Shown: positions 1 through 7,851, counted from the first letter of the stretch. The stretch: 64,000 bases of DNA from Streptomyces avermitilis MA-4680 = NBRC 14893 (GCF_000009765.2 NC_004719.1:1-64000), one strand, 5' to 3'. Program-made: numbers and translations. The notes: a model not told the origin generated them from the letters alone.

Positions 1-300
1 CCCGCGGAGCGGGTACCACATCGCTGCGCGATGTGCAAGGGGGGCGGTCGCTGCGCTCCCGCTGCCCACGCGATGCGTGGGCGGATCCCTTCGCTGCGCT
101 CCAGGATCCGGTGGGGCCGGCCGCGATGCGGCGCGGCGGGCCGCGCGGTGCGCGCCCTCGGCTGAGGGGGTGTCAGGTGCGGCTAGTGGGGTCTCCAGTG
201 CGGGAGTTGGGGGAGCGCGGGGCGCTCCCGGCGGGTCCGCTGCGCTCCCCCGCCTGACGGTCCTTCCGGCTGCGCCTCCAGAACCTTGAGGCCCGCTGGC
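1..300. other. Linear-replicon telomere (left end) with hairpin palindromes
   Basis: The first 17 bases are the conserved palindrome I of archetypal Streptomyces telomeres (CCCGC-GGA-GCGGG followed by TACC). It is followed by short inverted repeats closed by three-base loops: 18-34 (ACATCGC-TGC-GCGATGT), 64-82 (GCCCACGC-GAT-GCGTGGGC), GGATCC-flanked repeats at 84-110, and GGGAGCGC/GGCGCTCCC at 211-229. Such hairpins form on the single-stranded 3' overhang and are the template for end patching primed by the terminal protein. The tap-tpg operon in the same window agrees. No gene is supported here. That the molecule ends exactly at base 1 is inferred from the palindrome I match. Confidence 0.88.
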
Positions 301-477
301 GCGGGCCGGGCTGGCTACAAGGGGGTGGGGGTCGCTCGTTCGTGTGGGTTTCAGTATAGCGCGTGCCTCAGGTTGATGCAGCATGTACCGTTGGCGGAAA
401 CACGGGACACCCCCCAACCCACCCGGACGGGACGCACCTTTTGATGGATGGTCAGCGACGGAATTCGGTTCACCCAC

Positions 478-810
478 TCACCCGAGGAATAACGAATTGG
501 GAAGCTGCGGACCCGAGCCACAGAACGGGACCTCAGATATCGGAAAGCTTGAATTCCGGGGTGCGGAGGTACCGGAGCCGAACGGCCCCCGGGGCCGGGT
601 GGCGGAACCGCCCACCGGCACCGGCCGCGCTTCCTCGCTTGTGAGCGTCACGGCCGGCACCACCCGAGACTCAGAGCCGCTGCTGCTGTCCACGACCCGC
701 ACCCGGGCGCGGTGCCGCACGCGAAGCGAGCTCAGCCACAGAGGCCGGCCCCACACGGTCCGCTGGTTGGCCACGGCGACGCACCCGCCGCTGCCAGCTG
801 CTTCCTCCAA
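478..810 (-). CDS. Possible small hypothetical protein or coding remnant
   Basis: A 110-residue reading frame starting at TTG. Its first ~75 codons (about 580-800) have high G/C at third positions and a protein-like composition; the last third (478-560) loses this bias. No family is recognised and no convincing Shine-Dalgarno sequence is seen. It could be a subterminal remnant. Apart from this frame, 300-890 shows nothing I can support. Confidence 0.25.
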   Translation of the reverse strand: MEEAAGSGGCVAVANQRTVWGRPLWLSSLRVRHRARVRVVDSSSGSESRVVPAVTLTSEEARPVPVGGSATRPRGPFGSGTSAPRNSSFPISEVPFCGSGPQLPNSLFLG

Positions 811-920
811 AGCGCCGTGGTGTGTCGGTGGTTGATCAGAGCTGCAAGATCAGGTATCACGCGCGCACACGCTCTAGAGGGGGAACGAGATTCCGCATCG
901 CTCCAGGTCAGGGCGTTTTG

Positions 921-1193
921 GTGCCGCTGGGGGTATCACCCCGGGGTGATAAATCGAGGGGCCAGTTATCGCCCCGGGGTTATAAAACCACGTCGGTTTG
1001 TGCACCTGGGGGACATTGTGCGGATGGGTGGCGTGGTGCCGGGTCGGGCAGCTTGTGCACTGGGGGGACATTCGAGGTGGGGCGGTCGTCGCGGTCGCCC
1101 GCGGGTCGGCAGGGGGGAGAAATCACCCCCGGGTGATAACGACACGCCGAAAGTGCAGCTGGGGGACACGAAAGTGCACCAGGGGGACAATCG
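921..1193. repeat. Iterons and operator-like palindromes before the winged-helix gene pair
   Basis: Two interleaved repeat families. Palindromes: a perfect 18-mer at 934-951 (TATCACCCCGGGGTGATA), a relative at 966-985 and another at 1122-1140. Direct repeats with consensus GTGCAxCtGGGGGACA: about 1000-1015, 1055-1071, 1152-1168 and 1173-1189, with a degenerate copy near 921-934. The last two direct repeats are only about 20 bp apart. The block ends about 50 bp before the ATG at 1245. This arrangement fits a replication origin with iterons plus autoregulatory operators; its function as an origin is inferred. Confidence 0.7.
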
Positions 1194-1244
1194 CGTATGC
1201 TGCCGTTGCCTGGCCCTACTGATCTTGAGGAGCGGACCCCCGCG

Positions 1245-1904
1245 ATGACTGCACAGCCCCAGCAGCAGCCGCGCCGGAGGCCGGCCTCGCCCGGAGCTCC
1301 GCCGCCTCCGCCGCCCAGTGCGTTCCGGGCGCCGGGGGCCCTTCGGCGCACCAATGTGGTCAACCTGCCGGACGGCTACCGGGCCAGCGTTGAGCCGCCC
1401 GTCACCAGCGATGGCTTCCTGGGCGAGGACTTCGTCATGGACAGCCAGGAGTTCCTGTGCTGGCTGTCGGACTACTACCGTGACGACATCGTGACGCTGC
1501 GGCTGATCATCCGGATGATGGGGATCCAGAAGCCCGGCGGGACTGTCGAGGCGACCCAGAGCAAGCTGGCCGGGTTGCTGAAGGTCAAGCAGTCGCAGAT
1601 TTCACGGTCGCTGAAGGACACCGGGAACCTCGGAGTCACTGCCAAGGTCAAGGCCGGGCTCTACCAGTTGCACCCGCGGCTGTCGTTGCGCGGCGGCAGG
1701 GTGCCGGTGGAGCCGAGGCCGGGTATGCGGACGCAAGGGACACTGAAGGTGGATCAGCTGTCGCTGCTGGACGCCATCGAGGACAATCCGGATCTACCCG
1801 AGGTGTTCAGGGAACTGCGGCAGCTCCCGAAGCCGGCGGAGAAGCCGCTCCGGGAAGACAAGGCGCGTGCCCAAGCCCGCGCTGAGGAGGATGGGACGTC
1901 ATGA
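1245..1904 (+). CDS. Winged-helix DNA-binding protein, putative replication initiator (first of pair)
   Basis: A 219-residue protein. A Pro-rich N-terminus (about residues 1-30) is followed by a globular part with a helix-turn-helix (QSKLAGLLKVKQSQISRSL, about residues 105-125), then an acidic/basic C-terminal tail. The ATG is preceded by GAGGAG at 1227-1233. The stop overlaps the next ATG (ATGA), so the two genes are probably translationally coupled. Position next to iterons near the telomere suggests a plasmid replication initiator or its regulator; the fold alone would also fit a MarR-like repressor of the upstream palindromes. Confidence 0.65.
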   Translation: MTAQPQQQPRRRPASPGAPPPPPPSAFRAPGALRRTNVVNLPDGYRASVEPPVTSDGFLGEDFVMDSQEFLCWLSDYYRDDIVTLRLIIRMMGIQKPGGTVEATQSKLAGLLKVKQSQISRSLKDTGNLGVTAKVKAGLYQLHPRLSLRGGRVPVEPRPGMRTQGTLKVDQLSLLDAIEDNPDLPEVFRELRQLPKPAEKPLREDKARAQARAEEDGTS

Positions 1905-2377
1905 CGATCGCTGTGGAGCCCGCGGCCCCCGAGTACGTCTGGACGGCCAACAACGCCCTCGTGTTCGCTCCGCGCGGCATGCCGCCGGCCTCTTACCCGG
2001 TGCTGCTCCACCTCCTAGGCCGCCAGGAGCCCGGCGGGCGCTGCCTGGTCACCCATGGCACCCTCGCCGCCGAACTCGGCATCACCCGACCCAAGGTGAC
2101 CCGCGCGCTCCAGCACCTCGGCTTCGCACGGATGGTCTGGAAGGAAGGCAACGGCGCCTACCGCCTCAGCCCGCTGATCGCCGGATTCCGTACGCCCGCC
2201 GAACAGCTCCAGGCCATCGGTGCGATGGACGACGACGACCGCTTCGACCACCCGGACTTCCAAGAGCGCTACGAGCAGCAGATCGAGGCGTACGAGGAGG
2301 AGAAGCAAGCGAAGGCAGCCGAGAGGCAGAGGCGGCTGGAGCCGCCGATCGACCTCGCTGCCCGCCGGCGAACCTGA
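1901..2377 (+). CDS. Winged-helix DNA-binding protein, putative replication initiator (second of pair)
   Basis: A 158-residue protein overlapping the previous gene by four bases. It carries a winged-helix segment (HGTLAAELGITRPKVTRAL, about residues 52-70) and a charged, probably helical C-terminus rich in Glu, Lys and Arg (residues 125-150). It resembles RepL-like small plasmid initiators and MarR-type proteins in architecture, but I cannot assign a family. Two unlike wH proteins in one operon behind iterons suggest a two-component initiator. Confidence 0.62.
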   Translation: MTIAVEPAAPEYVWTANNALVFAPRGMPPASYPVLLHLLGRQEPGGRCLVTHGTLAAELGITRPKVTRALQHLGFARMVWKEGNGAYRLSPLIAGFRTPAEQLQAIGAMDDDDRFDHPDFQERYEQQIEAYEEEKQAKAAERQRRLEPPIDLAARRRT

Positions 2378-2543
2378 CCCTGTCTCCTGGAAGCGGCGTT
2401 GCACCCCGTGCGGCGCCGCTTCCGTGCGTACACCGTCCCCCTCCTGGGGAAACCGCAGGCAGGGCAGCCCGCACGAGCGTTCCCGGACGGTGGTGCCGCG
2501 CGCCACCCGCCCGAGCGCCGGCCGACGCGGTACGAGTGGGGGC

Positions 2544-2975
2544 GTGACGTACAACTTCGGCCTCCACTTCACCCAGGAGCTGGGCAACAGCTTCGGGCCG
2601 CCCACCGACAGCTGGCCCGCGAGCGCGGAGCAGGTGACCCCGTTCTTTGCGATCGTTGTCAACGTGCTGGGCACGGACGACGCGGCGCGGTGGTTCGAGG
2701 CGGCCCGCAAGGCGCACCAGCGTGTGGTGGTTGCGGAGCGGGACCGGACCCACCACTTCGGCTTCGCTCACCACCTGGACGTGGAGACCGAGGCGCACCA
2801 GGAGCCCACTCTCCCCGTCGTGGCCGCCTTCGAAGCGACGAAGGCGCTGTACGAGATCACCCGCCGGGACTCTGGTGTCGACGTCGACGTGTTCTTCGGC
2901 TGCGCGCTGCGGGCGTGCTCGCGCGGCAGCGGCCGGACCGACAGCACACCGGTGGCAGCAGGCGCGAACGCGTAG
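2544..2975 (+). CDS. Hypothetical protein
   Basis: A 143-residue protein with GTG start (VTYNFGLHF...), chosen because G/C-rich third positions begin here and GAGTGGGG lies just upstream. The sequence is mixed alpha/beta-like with no signal peptide, membrane segment or motif that I recognise. It follows the winged-helix pair in the same direction with a 166-bp gap, so it may have its own promoter. Confidence 0.6.
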   Translation: MTYNFGLHFTQELGNSFGPPTDSWPASAEQVTPFFAIVVNVLGTDDAARWFEAARKAHQRVVVAERDRTHHFGFAHHLDVETEAHQEPTLPVVAAFEATKALYEITRRDSGVDVDVFFGCALRACSRGSGRTDSTPVAAGANA

Positions 2976-2989
2976 CCGCCCCGGACGCA

Positions 2990-3592
2990 GCTGGCCGGCT
3001 CCCTGCAGTCGAGCGAGAGTTCGGCTCCTAGGCTGCAGGCGTGTGGACGCGGGGACAGCGCGGCCGGTGTCGGACGGCTGTCAACGGGCGGGCGGTAGCA
3101 CCAGGTAAACCGGCTTGTTCTGGAGCAGCAGAACAGCCGACGACGGCTCGGGGCGCACACGCTGCGTGCAGCAGCTGTGCATAGATCTCGCGCGGAACAT
3201 CGCAGATCTGCGAACTTATGCAGCTGCCGGGACGGGTCCGCAGCCCTGCTGCTGGCCCCGAAGCAGCGGGCTCCCGACTGCCTGCAGCGAGGCCGTGCAG
3301 CGAGCAGCTGCTGCGCCGGCTGGGCGGGCGTGCTGCACGTGCAGCACCCGTGTGCCGTCCGGGTCGTGCGATTACTGCGCCACAGTGCCACAGTCCCCGA
3401 CCCCGAGCAGCAACCGGCGTTGCACCCTCCACCACCAGGAGCAGCAGCCGGTTGCGCAACGGACGCTGCACAGTGCAGGCCGGGAAGGGTGCAACGGACT
3501 GCAACGTGCAGTCGGTGTGCATCCGATTGCAGCAACGGCGGACTTCACCTGGAGTGCCGGCACCCGGCGACGACGGGGCCGATCGACACCGG
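2990..3592. repeat. Gene-free TGCA-rich tract
   Basis: No reading frame here has plausible codon use. The tract is crowded with TGCA-centred words (GTGCAGC, GCTGCAC, GTTGCAC, GGTGCAAC), with more than 15 TGCA in about 450 bp and a cluster of five between 3490 and 3535. Several are in opposite orientation. It could be a partition or centromere site, an iteron field or a regulatory RNA region; nothing in the sequence decides between these. Confidence 0.55.
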
Positions 3593-4012
3593 CGTTGCAC
3601 CCCAATGGTGGTTAGTACAGATAGCGGTTCTGTGCGGGTAGGTAATCCCTTCTCCCTGAGAGCAGAGCTCGGTCCGGGGAGAGCCGGGAGCCACGGGAGA
3701 CGACGACGGTGGCGAGACGATCGTGGAGCCGCTCCAAGGGGATCAGCGGCACCTCCGACCCCTAGAGGCGCTGTACGGCTCTGTGAGCGCCTCTGGCGGC
3801 CTTGATCGCCGCTCGGGGAGCCTGGAGGGCCTCAGAACGCCGCAGGCGGCCGTAGAGGGCCGGGAAGGATCATGCGCGCCGGGCACCGGCGGTTGTCGTC
3901 ACGGGCGAGGGCAGATGATCGGTTCCCGCGCTGCGAGCTCTGCTCTCAGGGGGGAAGGAGAGACAACCCGCAGGTAGGTACTACAAGTACTTACCTACAT
4001 TGGGGTGCAACG
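3593..4012. repeat. Large inverted repeat enclosing a gene-free 420-bp segment
   Basis: The outer arms are perfect over 15 bp: 3593-3607 (CGTTGCACCCCAATG) and its complement at 3998-4012. Inner arms at 3647-3671 and 3934-3958 match over 25 bp with about two mismatches. GTAGGTA motifs lie between the arms on both sides, and 3974-3998 is itself a GTAGGTA/TACCTAC inverted repeat. The 260-bp interior contains many short imperfect inverted repeats and no gene. It could fold as a long structured transcript, act as a site, or be a MITE-like element. Confidence 0.75.
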
Positions 4013-4103
4013 GCCGTCCTCGGGCCGGGCCCGGCGGGAGCCAGTGGCGCAGTACCAGCTGCGACCCAGAGGCGGCAGTCGGCTGATGGTGCAAGAGCCT
4101 CGG

Positions 4104-4619
4104 CTACAGGCGCTGGGCGAGGGTCTCGCAGTAGGCCAAGGGAACGGTCGCCTGGTACAGGTTGCCCTCGGCTGCGTTCCTGGAGGCCATCTCAAGCATC
4201 ATCGCGAGGCTGTGCAGCGTCTCGTCTCCGTCGCCGGTGTCTTCGCCCAGGCGGGCGCGCAGTACGCGGTCGGCCTGGTCCAGGACGTCGGGCCAGACCC
4301 CGGCGTACGTCTTCGGGTCCACCCCGGTCAGGGGCGTCAGCCACAGGTCGGCGTGCGACTGGAGCAGCTGCTCGGCCGACCGGTAGTCCAGGACGGATCC
4401 GCAGGACAGGCGCAGTCCGTCGGTGTCGGCGGCGGTGCCCGGCCACCCGGGCAGGGCACCGGAATGGGCGGGGCACAGGAGTGCGAGCCAGTCCGGCGGC
4501 TCCCCCGGCGCGGCGGCGGGGCCCTGCCGGAGCGTGGTCGGCGTGGCGGGGCAGTCCAGCACCTGGCGGAGCCCGGTGAGCTGTCGGCCGGCGGTGAGCT
4601 GGTTGATGTCGGACGGCAC
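4104..4619 (-). CDS. Hypothetical protein downstream of toxin-antitoxin pair
   Basis: A 171-residue protein, GTG start with GAAGGAG about 8 bp upstream. It begins 19 bp after the toxin stop in the same direction, so it is probably the third gene of that operon. Predicted mostly helical; no motif is recognised. It could be an accessory factor or an unrelated cargo gene carried with the module. Confidence 0.7.
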   Translation of the reverse strand: MPSDINQLTAGRQLTGLRQVLDCPATPTTLRQGPAAAPGEPPDWLALLCPAHSGALPGWPGTAADTDGLRLSCGSVLDYRSAEQLLQSHADLWLTPLTGVDPKTYAGVWPDVLDQADRVLRARLGEDTGDGDETLHSLAMMLEMASRNAAEGNLYQATVPLAYCETLAQRL

Positions 4620-4638
4620 CTTTGGGCTCCTTCGGCGG

Positions 4639-4911
4639 CTAGACCTCGATGTACGCGACGACCACGACGGTGCGCAGTGCGGTGACGAAGTACAGGACGC
4701 GGACGGACTCGACTTCGTCGGCGTACTGGCGTAGCTGGGGGCCGGCGGTGTCGCCGGGGATCGGCTCGCCGACGTCCGGGTCGACGGAGATGACGACCAG
4801 GGCGCGGTCCAGGGCGTGGATCTCCGCTTCGCTGGTGATGTTCTCCAGCTGTTTCGCGGCGGAGTCGGAGAAGGCGATACGGGCGCGGCGTGGCCCGTGT
4901 ACCGACGGCAT
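4639..4911 (-). CDS. RelE/ParE-type toxin
   Basis: A 90-residue protein with the pattern of RelE/ParE toxins: an N-terminal strand (ARIAFSDSAAKQLENI), a helical hairpin, a GPQLRQYADEVESVRVLYF central segment and a final hydrophobic strand (RTVVVVAYIEV). The ATG overlaps the antitoxin stop (TGATG), which keeps toxin and antitoxin synthesis coupled. RelE enzymes cut ribosome-bound mRNA and ParE poisons gyrase; the sequence alone does not tell which. Order antitoxin-toxin is the usual one. Confidence 0.75.
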   Translation of the reverse strand: MPSVHGPRRARIAFSDSAAKQLENITSEAEIHALDRALVVISVDPDVGEPIPGDTAGPQLRQYADEVESVRVLYFVTALRTVVVVAYIEV

Positions 4912-5144
4912 CAGGCGACGGCCGGGCGCTGGGCAGCGAGCCGGGCGAGGTGGGCCTCGCGCAGCTCCTCCCATGGCGTGCAGTCCTCCACCGAGGGCAG
5001 CCCGTTGGCCGCGATGTCCTCGAGGACGGCGGCGAACTGGTCGGCGTTCTCGCGGGTCCTGGCCGCGTATGCGCGCACCGCGTCGGCGGCCGCGGGCTCC
5101 AGCTGCTGCCGGGCGTGGTCGGCGGTGGCCGGCTGTTCGCTCAT
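4911..5144 (-). CDS. Antitoxin of RelE/ParE-type pair
   Basis: A 77-residue, acidic, helix-rich protein (MSEQPATADHARQQL...). The ATG at 5144 is preceded by GGAG. Placement immediately upstream of and overlapping the toxin supports an antitoxin role. The N-terminal half lacks an obvious helix-turn-helix or ribbon-helix-helix, so autoregulation may rely on a different fold. Confidence 0.68.
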   Translation of the reverse strand: MSEQPATADHARQQLEPAAADAVRAYAARTRENADQFAAVLEDIAANGLPSVEDCTPWEELREAHLARLAAQRPAVA

Positions 5145-5244
5145 CGAGGGCTCCAGGAGGGCGGAACTGGCGTCTGCTCCAACGGTATCGGCCGCCCCCG
5201 GTCCTGGGGACCACTCCGGACGAACCCGGCCGTACGAAGGTGCA

Positions 5245-5445
5245 GGACCCACGTGGACCCAGCAGCCGTTGCTGATCGTGTCCGCCAGCGAAAACGCCGG
5301 TCTGGGGACCCAGGGACCCAGGTTCTGGGGCGGTTGCTGGGTCCAGCTGGGTCCGCCCGCGCGATGACACAGATCAGCTGAACAGTGACACAGATGAGTA
5401 TGCCCACCTGGGGAAACGGGGGGTTGATGACACAGATGACACAGG
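5245..5445. repeat. Two repeat families upstream of the toxin-antitoxin operon
   Basis: Family one is GGACCCA, present as direct and inverted copies: GGACCCA twice around 5245-5262, GGGACCCAGGGACCCA at 5305-5320, and TGGGTCC twice at 5338-5354. Family two is TGACACAGAT(C/G)A at 5365-5376, 5386-5397 and twice in 5427-5445. CCTGGGGAAACGG at 5407-5419 recurs exactly at 8758-8770. No gene is convincing in 5145-5907. Operators, a partition site or a second iteron set are all possible. Confidence 0.65.
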
Positions 5446-5907
5446 TCTGCCGGACTGTTCAGGCTGGGACGCCGGGCACGGCCTGGCCGTCCGTGACCTG
5501 GAGACGGGCGGTCATCGGCCGTCGCACACCACGTACCGGCCGTCGCCGTCGTTACTGTCCCGTGCCGCTGGTCCTTGACCGGTTGCCAACGAAGGCTGAC
5601 GGACGGCGCTTTGTGCCGCTGAAGACTGACCGACCAGGTCAGAGCGGGTGAGCCACCTCTGCGTAAAAGCGCATCCGGCGTCGTCGTCCGCCCCCTGATA
5701 CGCAGCGGGGGAAGCCCGGGGACCCTGTCACCGGATCGCCGCGTGGGGCTGGCTGTATATGGCCGGTACCGGCGGTAACGGCTCACGGTCCTGCAGAGAC
5801 GAGGCGCGCCTTGTTGCGGCCGGGCCGGTGTCCCTAGATTCCTCCGCTTTGACGGGCCCAGTGCGAGGGCACACCGACCAGCCCGCCACGCTCAAGGGGT
5901 TCTTGCC

Positions 5908-6138
5908 ATGTCAGTACGCACACGTCTTCTCGTCGTAGCCACAGTGGCTGCGATTGTCGAAGGGTTGATCCTCGCGGGATGCTCGCCAACCGTCGCCGTG
6001 ACGGTGGCCTCCGGCATCGTGCTCGTCTCCAGGGAGGTTTGGATGCCGGCAGGCCCGGAGGGTCGGCGTCGGGCCCCCCGCAAGCGGACCGAAGCGCCGT
6101 CGCCTGAGTCGGAGAACGAGTCGAACCACTCTGGATAA
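5908..6138 (+). CDS. Small putative membrane or lipoprotein-like protein
   Basis: A 76-residue frame. Residues 7-42 are hydrophobic and contain LAGC, which resembles a lipobox, followed by a charged, Arg/Pro/Glu-rich tail. AAGGGG lies about 9 bp before the ATG. Third-position G/C is lower than in neighbouring genes, so this may be a recent arrival or a chance frame. No homologue is recognised. Confidence 0.42.
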   Translation: MSVRTRLLVVATVAAIVEGLILAGCSPTVAVTVASGIVLVSREVWMPAGPEGRRRAPRKRTEAPSPESENESNHSG

Positions 6139-6264
6139 CAGCAAGAAGCAGGGATCTGCCCGTTCCCCGGCTAGCTGCAGGTCTCGTTTCGGTCCGTGTG
6201 GACCAAGACGGTCCGTGCAGGCCCGGTACGGTCCTTGTACGACCCCCGGGCGACCCAGGGGCGG

Positions 6265-6439
6265 GGGCTGGGGCCCCGCCGACGTCGTCAACGACGATCT
6301 TCTTCGCCAGGTTCACGGAGATGGCGCCGTCACCCAGATCCATGGGGTGCGCGAGCATACGCACGCTCTTGGTGGCGGACCCAGGAACCGCGCTTGATGG
6401 TGGGGTGGCGGTCTTCAGGGCGCTGACCTGCACGGTCAA
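6265..6439 (-). pseudogene. Possible coding remnant
   Basis: About 58 codons on the minus strand (VQVSALKTA... through NLAKKIVVDDVGG) have strong third-position G/C and protein-like composition, but there is no ribosome binding site and the frame decays downstream. This looks like an internal piece of an unidentified gene left by rearrangement. Confidence 0.28.
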
Positions 6440-6487
6440 TCTGCGGTGCGTTCTGTACTGCTCATGAGTGCGCGCGAGGCATGATTC

Positions 6488-6650
6488 AAAAGTGTCACGC
6501 TCCGCCCTCGAATCCCGCCCTGGAGGGGCTCACGGACCCCGGGGAGCGGACATAAAGGGGCATATTCGAGGCGGCGTGACACTTTTCCGGGGGAGCGTGA
6601 CGGGCGGTGTCACGCTCACGCTCTGTCAGCGTGACACCTTTCGGAGTGTC
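6488..6650. repeat. GTGTCAC inverted-repeat cluster
   Basis: A perfect 13-bp inverted repeat (AAAAGTGTCACGC at 6488-6500, complement at 6574-6586) encloses an inner pair, CCGCCCTCGAAT at 6502-6513 and ATTCGAGGCGG at 6564-6574. Further GCGTGAC/GTCACGC copies follow at 6595-6640. The spacing and symmetry resemble multiple operators for a dimeric regulator. The block directly precedes the 56-bp conserved segment at 6646. Confidence 0.65.
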
Positions 6651-6701
6651 CTCTGACGCTGAACATGGACCGATTGCCAGGGAAGTTGGACAACCACTAC
6701 G
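6646..6701 (+). repeat. 56-bp conserved block, copy A
   Basis: Begins GTGTCCTCTGAC and contains TTGCCAGGGAAGT. An inverted copy lies at 8641-8696 with 49 of 56 positions identical. The two copies enclose about 2 kb containing the recombinase remnants and a two-gene unit. In both copies the block follows repeat-rich DNA, so it could be a promoter/leader region or the ends of a mobile segment. Confidence 0.8.
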
Positions 6702-6887
6702 TTCCTGCCAGTGATGTCGGACCGAGAGGGCTGGGGGCAGGGTGGGGGCACCGGCTCTTGCGTACGGGGACGCCGCGTTATCGGCCTTTGAGCTGGACTT
6801 TCTTGAGCACGGGCGTCGACGCCGACAGTCCTTGGGCCAGGGGTGGAGTACGCCGTTCGAGGCGGTGGAGCCCGTCCGGGACTTCCG

Positions 6888-7155
6888 CTGGCGGTCGACT
6901 TGCTCGGGGACCGGCGGGACGTCGCCGACGTAGAAGGCTGCGGTGCCGGACAGGGTGTCCTCCCGGCCGTACTGCCGGATGTTCTGGAAGAACAGGTTGA
7001 GCGCACCGATCCTCGTCTTCTTCATGCCGTGCCCGCCGGGCTGTGACATCACGTGGGCGAGGTAGCGCTCCAGCAGCGGCCGGTCCACCTCCGCGAGCGC
7101 ATCAACGCCGATGAACGCGAGGAATCCGCCGAAGCAGATGAGCGCGTCGACCCCG
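6888..7155 (-). pseudogene. Tn554-type tyrosine recombinase, core-binding-domain fragment
   Basis: Read on the minus strand, about 7155-6888 encodes a piece of the N-terminal core-binding region of a phage-type integrase (DRPLLERYLAHVMSQ, LNLFFQNIRQYG, TAAFYVGDVPPVPEQV). There is no start and the catalytic domain is missing. The C-terminal piece of the same family lies immediately alongside in the opposite orientation, so the gene was broken and partly inverted. Confidence 0.7.
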
Positions 7156-7170
7156 GCGCGGGCTGCACCG

Positions 7171-7851
7171 ATGCTCAGCCCGGACGTTAGCTACGGCATC
7201 GCCACCCAGACCCTGCCCAACGGCTACTGCGGACTGCCCGTTCAGAAGACCTGCCCGCACGCCAATGCTTGCCTGACCTGCCCAGTCTTCCTCACCGGGC
7301 CCGAGTTTCTGCCGGAGCTCCGCGAACAGCGCACCCGCACCCTGACGTTGATCGACAACGCCAAGAGCTGCGGTCACAGCCGCATGACCGAGATGAACCA
7401 GCAGGTCGCCGACAACCTCGACCGCATGATCGGCGAGATGGAAGACGACCAGGAGACTGAAACCTGCACCAAGGACGCCCTGCGCACGCGATGGCAACGC
7501 AAGGCCGCCCCACCCGCTCCTGTCGTCCGGGCCTGTCGCGCATGTGAAGCGCCGATCCTCTCGGGGCCGGCGCACAAGCCCTGCTGCTCGAAAGAGTGCA
7601 GCTACTGGGCCTACATGAACCGACGACGCGATCGTGGCCTGCCGCGGTCAGTCGCTGTCGCTCCTCCACGCCAGCAGCCCGCCGACTGCCTGGTCTGCGG
7701 AATCCTGCTTCCCGAACGGAGGTCCCAGAGTCGCCTGACGTGCTCGGCTTCCTGCCGGATGAAACGCTACCGAGCACGGAGGAAGGAACGGCTCGGCATA
7801 TCGCCTGACCAATGCATCAAGCTTCCATCTTTCGCAGAGCATCGACGATAA
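7171..7851 (+). CDS. Tn554-type recombinase C-terminal fragment joined to a double zinc-binding domain
   Basis: Residues 1-105 match the C-terminal tail of Tn554-type tyrosine recombinases (LPNGYCGLPVQ, CPHANACLTCPVF, EFLPELREQR, NLDRMIGEME). The catalytic Arg, His and Tyr segments are absent. Residues 110-226 hold two Cys clusters (CRACEAP...CCSKECSYW and CLVCG...CSASCRMKRY), likely two zinc sites, followed by a basic tail. The frame is open across both parts. The ATG at 7171 was taken because upstream sequence belongs to the inverted fragment; an ATG at 7111 is also in frame. It may be a fossil fusion or a re-used DNA-binding protein. Confidence 0.5.
   Translation: MLSPDVSYGIATQTLPNGYCGLPVQKTCPHANACLTCPVFLTGPEFLPELREQRTRTLTLIDNAKSCGHSRMTEMNQQVADNLDRMIGEMEDDQETETCTKDALRTRWQRKAAPPAPVVRACRACEAPILSGPAHKPCCSKECSYWAYMNRRRDRGLPRSVAVAPPRQQPADCLVCGILLPERRSQSRLTCSASCRMKRYRARRKERLGISPDQCIKLPSFAEHRR

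Noticed and set aside
536..562. Cluster of EcoRV, HindIII and EcoRI sites resembling a cloning linker
   Set aside because: The order and spacing do not match a vector linker I know and flanking DNA is ordinary high-GC sequence, so chance is more likely.
363..1248. Several overlapping plus-strand frames in the subterminal region
   Set aside because: Codon bias is not G/C-third, ribosome sites are missing, and they run through the iterons.
3115..3977. Frames of 150-200 codons over the TGCA-rich tract and inverted repeat
   Set aside because: Cys/Arg/Ala-rich composition reflects the repeated TGCAGC words; no ribosome site and no third-position bias.
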